From: Tangfeifania diversioriginum
GTDB lineage: Bacteria > Bacteroidota > Bacteroidia > Bacteroidales > Prolixibacteraceae
Length of the DNA stretch: 64,000 bases
Reading direction: 5' to 3'
NCBI RefSeq assembly: GCF_900141875.1
Contig: NZ_FQZE01000009.1
Span: forward strand, 1 to 64,000
Shown: positions 60,497 to 64,000 of the stretch, in pieces
Layout: every line of letters begins with the position of its first letter
Numbering within the stretch: position 1 is the first letter of the stretch
Made by a program: the position numbers and the translations under genes
The notes under the pieces: model-generated
Databases searched by the model: none
Seen by the model: the letters and a program-made list of their open reading frames with translations, nothing else
Told to the model about the DNA's origin: nothing

Positions 60497-63424
60497 TTAA
60501 TTTTCCAGCGCTTCATAGAGCACTTCAACCGGGTGTTTAGCTGTTTTTCCTGTGCCGTCTTTTATGTGGTGGCGGCACGAGGTGCCGGGCGCTGAAATGA
60601 TGACTTCCTCTTCTGCCTGGCGCACGGCCGGGAAAAGCACCATTTCCCCGATTTTCATGGACAGATCGTAATGTTCTTTTTCGTAACCAAAGGAACCGGC
60701 CATTCCGCAACAACCCGATGGGACCTCTTTTACCGAATAATTTTTGGGCAGCGAAAGCATCTTTTTTGTGGGTTCAGTGCTGGCTACTGCTTTTTGCTGA
60801 CAGTGTCCGTGCAGCAATACCTGTTTTTTTGCGGTTGAAAATTCCGATGTATCAATGTTTCCTTTATCCATCTCTTCTGATATAAATTCTTCAAAGAGCA
60901 ATGCATGTTGTCCCAGCTTTTTGGCAAAGGGTTGTAAATTTTCATCCACAAGATCGGGGTACTCGTCGCGGAAAGCCAGGATGGCCGATGGTTCGATGCC
61001 GATTAGCGGCGTCTCTTCTGAAATAATATCTTTGAGAAGCTCAACATTTTCGGTAGCTATTTTTTTGGAAGTCCGCACCAGGCCTTTCGACAGGAACGTG
61101 CGGCCGCTCTCTTTATGCACCGGGATTTTTACCTCGTAGCCCAGCCGCGTGAGCAGCAAAATGGCTTTAATTCCAATGTCGCTCTCGTTGTAGTTGGTAA
61201 ACTCGTCGTTGAAAAGGTAAATTTTGCCTTTGATTTCCTTCTCGGGATGCGGGATACCCTGCGCTGTGCGGCGGTTCAGGGTAATGTTGGAAAGGGAAGG
61301 CAGGTTGCGCTGTGGTGCAATCCCAATGATTTTTTTCAACAAAGTGGTTTTCATCATAAAATTGGATATCGGGCGAACCAGCATTGCCAATTGGTTGAGG
61401 CGGGGCAGGTAGGCCACCAATCGCGAGCGCAGCGGAATGCCGTGCACATCATAATAGTGCTGCAAAAATTCAGCTTTCAGTTTGGCCATATCCACATTCG
61501 ACGGGCATTCACTTTTACAGGCTTTGCACGAAATGCAGAGGTCGAGGATGTTGTATATTTCTTTTTGGTCGAAGGCGTTTCCATTTTTGGGCGAATAGAA
61601 AAATTCCCGAAGAATGTTGGCCCGTCCTCGGGTGCTTTTGTCTTCGTCGCGCGTGGCCATAAAAGTGGGGCACATGGTTCCGCCAATCATCTCGCTTTTG
61701 CGGCAGTCGCCCGAGCCGTTGCATTTTTCAATGCTGCGGATATAACCTTTGTTTTTAGAGAAATTGAAATAGGTATCTGATTCAGGAATCTCTTTTCCGG
61801 GAGTTACCCGCAGGTTTTCGGTTATGGGTGGTGTATCGGTAATTTTGCCGGGATTGAAAATGTGGTGTGGGTCCCACGTTTTTTTCAGGTTTTTTAACAG
61901 CTCGTAGTTATGTTCGCCCAACATGAAAGGAATGAATTTTCCGCGTGCACGTCCGTCACCGTGCTCGCCGCTCATGGATCCGCGGTATTTTTTCACCAGT
62001 GCCGCGGTTTCGTTCATCAGCGTGTCGAAACGTTTTACATCTTCCGGGTCTTTAAAATTGATGAGCGGCCGGAAATGGATTTCACCGGTGGCAATGTGTG
62101 CATAAAACACGCTTGACAATCCCAGTTTTTCGAGTGCTTTTTTGATGTCGGCCACGTAATCGGGCAACCGGTCGGGCGCCACGGCGGTGTCTTCAATTCC
62201 GGGAACTCCTTTGCGGTCGCCGGGAATATTGGCCAGCAGCCCGAGCCCGGCAGTGCGCAGTGCCCATACCCGTTTAATTTTATCATCGCCGGTAACCAGC
62301 GGGAAGTGGTAGCCGAGACCGGCATCCCGGAAATCTTTTTCCAGCTCAGCGGCTTTGTTTTGCAGTTCCTCTTCCGTTTCAAACGAAAATTCAATCATGA
62401 GCATGGCACCCGGATCGCCTTTCACGAAAAAGCGGTTTTTGCGCTGCTCGATGTTTTGTTTGGCAGCCTGCATCACAGTGTCGTCCATCAGTTCTATGGC
62501 CGTGGGCTGGTGCTTCAATGCAATCAAATTCCCCTGCAGCGATTCTTCCAGCGTATCAAAATGGGCACATACCAAACCTTTATGTTTGGGCGGCAGCGGA
62601 ATAATGTTCAGCTTAATCCGGTGCGAAAAAGCGAGTGTGCCTTCTGAACCGGCCAGCAGCTTGCAAAAATTGAACTGTGATTCACCGTTGGAAAATATTT
62701 CTGAGTTGAGTAGCGCATCGATGGCATAGCCCATATTGCGGCGGGTGAGTTTCGGATCGGGAAATTTTTCGCGGATTTCTTTTTGATTGTCCGGATCGGA
62801 AAGCATCTCATGAATATTTTGATAGATGGCTTTCTCGAGTTGGTTGGGGTTTCCGTTCAGCTTTCTCTGAAACTCTTTTTTTGAAAGCGATTTGAAGGTG
62901 GTTTCCGACCCATCGGAAAGAACGGCATCCACTTCGAGGATGTGTTCGCGCACGCTGCCGTAAACCAGTGAGTGCAAACCGCAGGAGTTGTTGCCCAGCA
63001 TGCCGCCAATAACACAGCGGTTGGCGGTGGATGTTTCGGGGCCAAACTGCAAATTGTATTTGGCCAGAATCTGGTTCAGCTCAGCCAAAACTACTCCCGG
63101 TTCAACAATTACATATTTTTCATCCACGTTCAGTTCGAGGATTTTATTCATGTATTTTGAAATATCCACCACAATTCCTGGGCCCACCACCTGGCCGGCC
63201 AATGACGTACCTCCGCCGCGGGGAATGATAGAAGTGCCGTTTTCGCGGGCAAAAGCAATTATTTTTTTGATGTCCTCTTTGTTTTTTGGGCGCGTAACGG
63301 CCAGCGGCAATTCTTTATATTGCGAAGCATCGGTGGAGTAGAGGACACGTTGCACGTTGTCGGCAAACAGGTCGCCTTCGAGTTGGGTTTTTAGCTGGTT
63401 GAAATCGGGTTGCATACGGTTCAT
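60497..63424 (-). CDS. FAD-linked oxidase / Fe-S oxidoreductase fusion (D-lactate or D-2-hydroxyacid dehydrogenase type)
   Basis: The 975-residue protein joins three modules. FAD-binding type 4 (VTRPKNKEDIKKIIAFAREN, SIIPRGGGTSLAGQVVGPGI, NRCVIGGMLGNNSCGLHSL) spans ~30-250. The FAD-oxidase C-terminal domain follows to ~535 (MSGEHGDGRARGKFIPFMLG). Then two [4Fe-4S] motifs (CNGSGDCRKSE... and LCISCKACKSECPSNVDM) and a CCG heterodisulfide-like domain (LHGHCQQKAVAST, EVPSGCCGMAGSFGYEKEH). This is the layout of YdiJ-like D-2-hydroxyglutarate and D-lactate dehydrogenases. It would oxidise a 2-hydroxyacid and pass electrons through Fe-S centres. Start at 63424 or 63415 (fourth codon ATG). Confidence 0.93.
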   Translation of the reverse strand: MNRMQPDFNQLKTQLEGDLFADNVQRVLYSTDASQYKELPLAVTRPKNKEDIKKIIAFARENGTSIIPRGGGTSLAGQVVGPGIVVDISKYMNKILELNVDEKYVIVEPGVVLAELNQILAKYNLQFGPETSTANRCVIGGMLGNNSCGLHSLVYGSVREHILEVDAVLSDGSETTFKSLSKKEFQRKLNGNPNQLEKAIYQNIHEMLSDPDNQKEIREKFPDPKLTRRNMGYAIDALLNSEIFSNGESQFNFCKLLAGSEGTLAFSHRIKLNIIPLPPKHKGLVCAHFDTLEESLQGNLIALKHQPTAIELMDDTVMQAAKQNIEQRKNRFFVKGDPGAMLMIEFSFETEEELQNKAAELEKDFRDAGLGYHFPLVTGDDKIKRVWALRTAGLGLLANIPGDRKGVPGIEDTAVAPDRLPDYVADIKKALEKLGLSSVFYAHIATGEIHFRPLINFKDPEDVKRFDTLMNETAALVKKYRGSMSGEHGDGRARGKFIPFMLGEHNYELLKNLKKTWDPHHIFNPGKITDTPPITENLRVTPGKEIPESDTYFNFSKNKGYIRSIEKCNGSGDCRKSEMIGGTMCPTFMATRDEDKSTRGRANILREFFYSPKNGNAFDQKEIYNILDLCISCKACKSECPSNVDMAKLKAEFLQHYYDVHGIPLRSRLVAYLPRLNQLAMLVRPISNFMMKTTLLKKIIGIAPQRNLPSLSNITLNRRTAQGIPHPEKEIKGKIYLFNDEFTNYNESDIGIKAILLLTRLGYEVKIPVHKESGRTFLSKGLVRTSKKIATENVELLKDIISEETPLIGIEPSAILAFRDEYPDLVDENLQPFAKKLGQHALLFEEFISEEMDKGNIDTSEFSTAKKQVLLHGHCQQKAVASTEPTKKMLSLPKNYSVKEVPSGCCGMAGSFGYEKEHYDLSMKIGEMVLFPAVRQAEEEVIISAPGTSCRHHIKDGTGKTAKHPVEVLYEALEN

Positions 63425-63494
63425 ATTTAAGTTCAGTAAAAATAGAAGTTTCGTTGGTTTGGCGCAAATAATGACGATAGGAGAGTTGTTTATT

Positions 63495-64000
63495 TTATTT
63501 TTCTTTCAATATTCTTTCAACTGCTAAAATTACTTCATCCACATTTTCTTTAGAAAAACACAACGGTGGTTTCGATTTGATGACATTGTCGAACGGGCCG
63601 TCGGTGCTCACGAGTACAAATTTTTCGCGCAGTTCGTTTTTTACTTTTTGTGCCAGTTCAGTGTCCGGTTCCAGTGTAATGCGGTCTTTCACAAATTCAA
63701 AACCGATAAATAGCCCTGAACCGCGCACATCGCCAATGCGCTCATTTTTTTGCTGAAGTTCTGTCAATTTTTGCAGGTAGTAATCGCCCACTTTTTTTGC
63801 ATTTTGCTGCAAATGTTCTTCTGCCAGAACATCGAGTACTGCTTGTCCGATGGAGCACGAAACGGGGTTGCCACCAAAGGAACTGAAAAATTCCATGCCG
63901 TTGTTGAACGCTTCTGCAATTTCGTCGGTGCAAATCATTGCGGCCATCGGATGGCCGTTTCCCATGGGTTTCCCAAGAATGACCATATCGGGAACAACGC
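63495..64000 (-). CDS. Class III aminotransferase (partial, 5' end beyond the window)
   Basis: The minus-strand frame is open to the window edge. The visible ~168 C-terminal residues include the pyridoxal-lysine region (VVPDMVILGKPMGNGHPMAAM), the SSFGGNPVSCSIGQAVLDVL motif that binds the phosphate of the next subunit, and GDVRGSGLFIGFEFVKD. This is the pattern of AGXT2-like and ethanolamine-phosphate phospho-lyase-like class III enzymes. The full enzyme would be ~430-450 residues or, in some relatives, part of a much longer fusion with an aminoglycoside phosphotransferase-like domain; the N-terminus is not visible, so this is not decided. Confidence 0.88.
   Translation of the reverse strand, partial: VVPDMVILGKPMGNGHPMAAMICTDEIAEAFNNGMEFFSSFGGNPVSCSIGQAVLDVLAEEHLQQNAKKVGDYYLQKLTELQQKNERIGDVRGSGLFIGFEFVKDRITLEPDTELAQKVKNELREKFVLVSTDGPFDNVIKSKPPLCFSKENVDEVILAVERILKEK

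Noticed and set aside
1-64000. CRISPR arrays, prophage genes, transposase genes, rRNA
   Set aside because: No regularly spaced repeats, no phage structural or integrase genes, no transposase and no rRNA sequence were found on either strand.

Overview
The window reads as the chromosome of a strictly or facultatively anaerobic member of the Bacteroidota, most likely from the Marinilabiliales / Prolixibacteraceae group (the phylum is fairly secure, the order is inference). The evidence is a complete Rnf complex, a single-chain pyruvate:ferredoxin oxidoreductase, many Bacteroidota-type lipoproteins and DUF families (DUF4861, DUF4924, DUF3098, DUF2723), a Rho factor with a long disordered insertion, near absence of Shine-Dalgarno sequences, and promoters of the Bacteroidota form TTTG-N(17-23)-TAnnTTTG. 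Nearly everything is ordinary chromosomal coding sequence; no phage, transposase gene or CRISPR array was seen.

Layout. 1-1.4 kb: remains of an accessory (probably defence) island, namely a truncated OLD-like ATPase and a frameshifted BRCT-domain fragment, lying on the 3' side of tRNA-Lys(UUU). 1.6-5.4 kb: a secreted RraA-like protein, an NTF2-like protein, a thioredoxin-fold lipoprotein-type protein and a GT2 glycosyltransferase, then two inverted REP-like hairpins. 5.6-7.8 kb: ECF sigma / anti-sigma / DUF4097 operon. 8.1-13.5 kb: rseC-rnfBCDGEA. 13.6-16.1 kb: KefC/KefF-type K+/H+ antiporter and its oxidoreductase. 16.4-16.65 kb: a candidate structured non-coding RNA with its own promoter and terminator. 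16.7-20 kb: lnt with a 5'-nucleotidase split into two genes. 20-31.9 kb: housekeeping genes (amidase, DUF393, DUF4924, S4 protein, pth, rplY, prs, engB, manA, udk, exonuclease, smpB, uvrB), with a candidate ~75-nt small RNA at 21.3 kb. 32.1-34.5 kb: an outer-membrane protein/lipoprotein pair of unknown role. 34.5-41 kb: a uronate catabolism locus (LacI regulator, kduI with a frameshift, kduD, DUF4861 lipoprotein, six-hairpin glycosidase-like lipoprotein) with a perfect 20-bp operator-like palindrome. 41-52.3 kb: PQQ-propeller lipoprotein, dus, trhO, tlpA-like, purC, phoH, DUF2723, a second ECF sigma module, mazG. 52.6-64 kb: pyruvate:ferredoxin oxidoreductase, a DUF4143 ATPase, rho with a long leader, a methyltransferase, a large FAD/Fe-S oxidoreductase, and the end of a class III aminotransferase.

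How it fits together: pyruvate:ferredoxin oxidoreductase makes reduced ferredoxin, which Rnf can oxidise with NAD+ while pumping ions. The kdu locus would feed unsaturated uronate products (pectin, glycosaminoglycan or alginate type) towards 2-keto-3-deoxygluconate and so to pyruvate. The most interesting unexplained elements are the two intergenic transcription units at 16.4 and 21.3 kb, each with a TTTG-N20-TAnnTTTG promoter, stable stems and a terminal U-run, and neither overlapping a credible reading frame.
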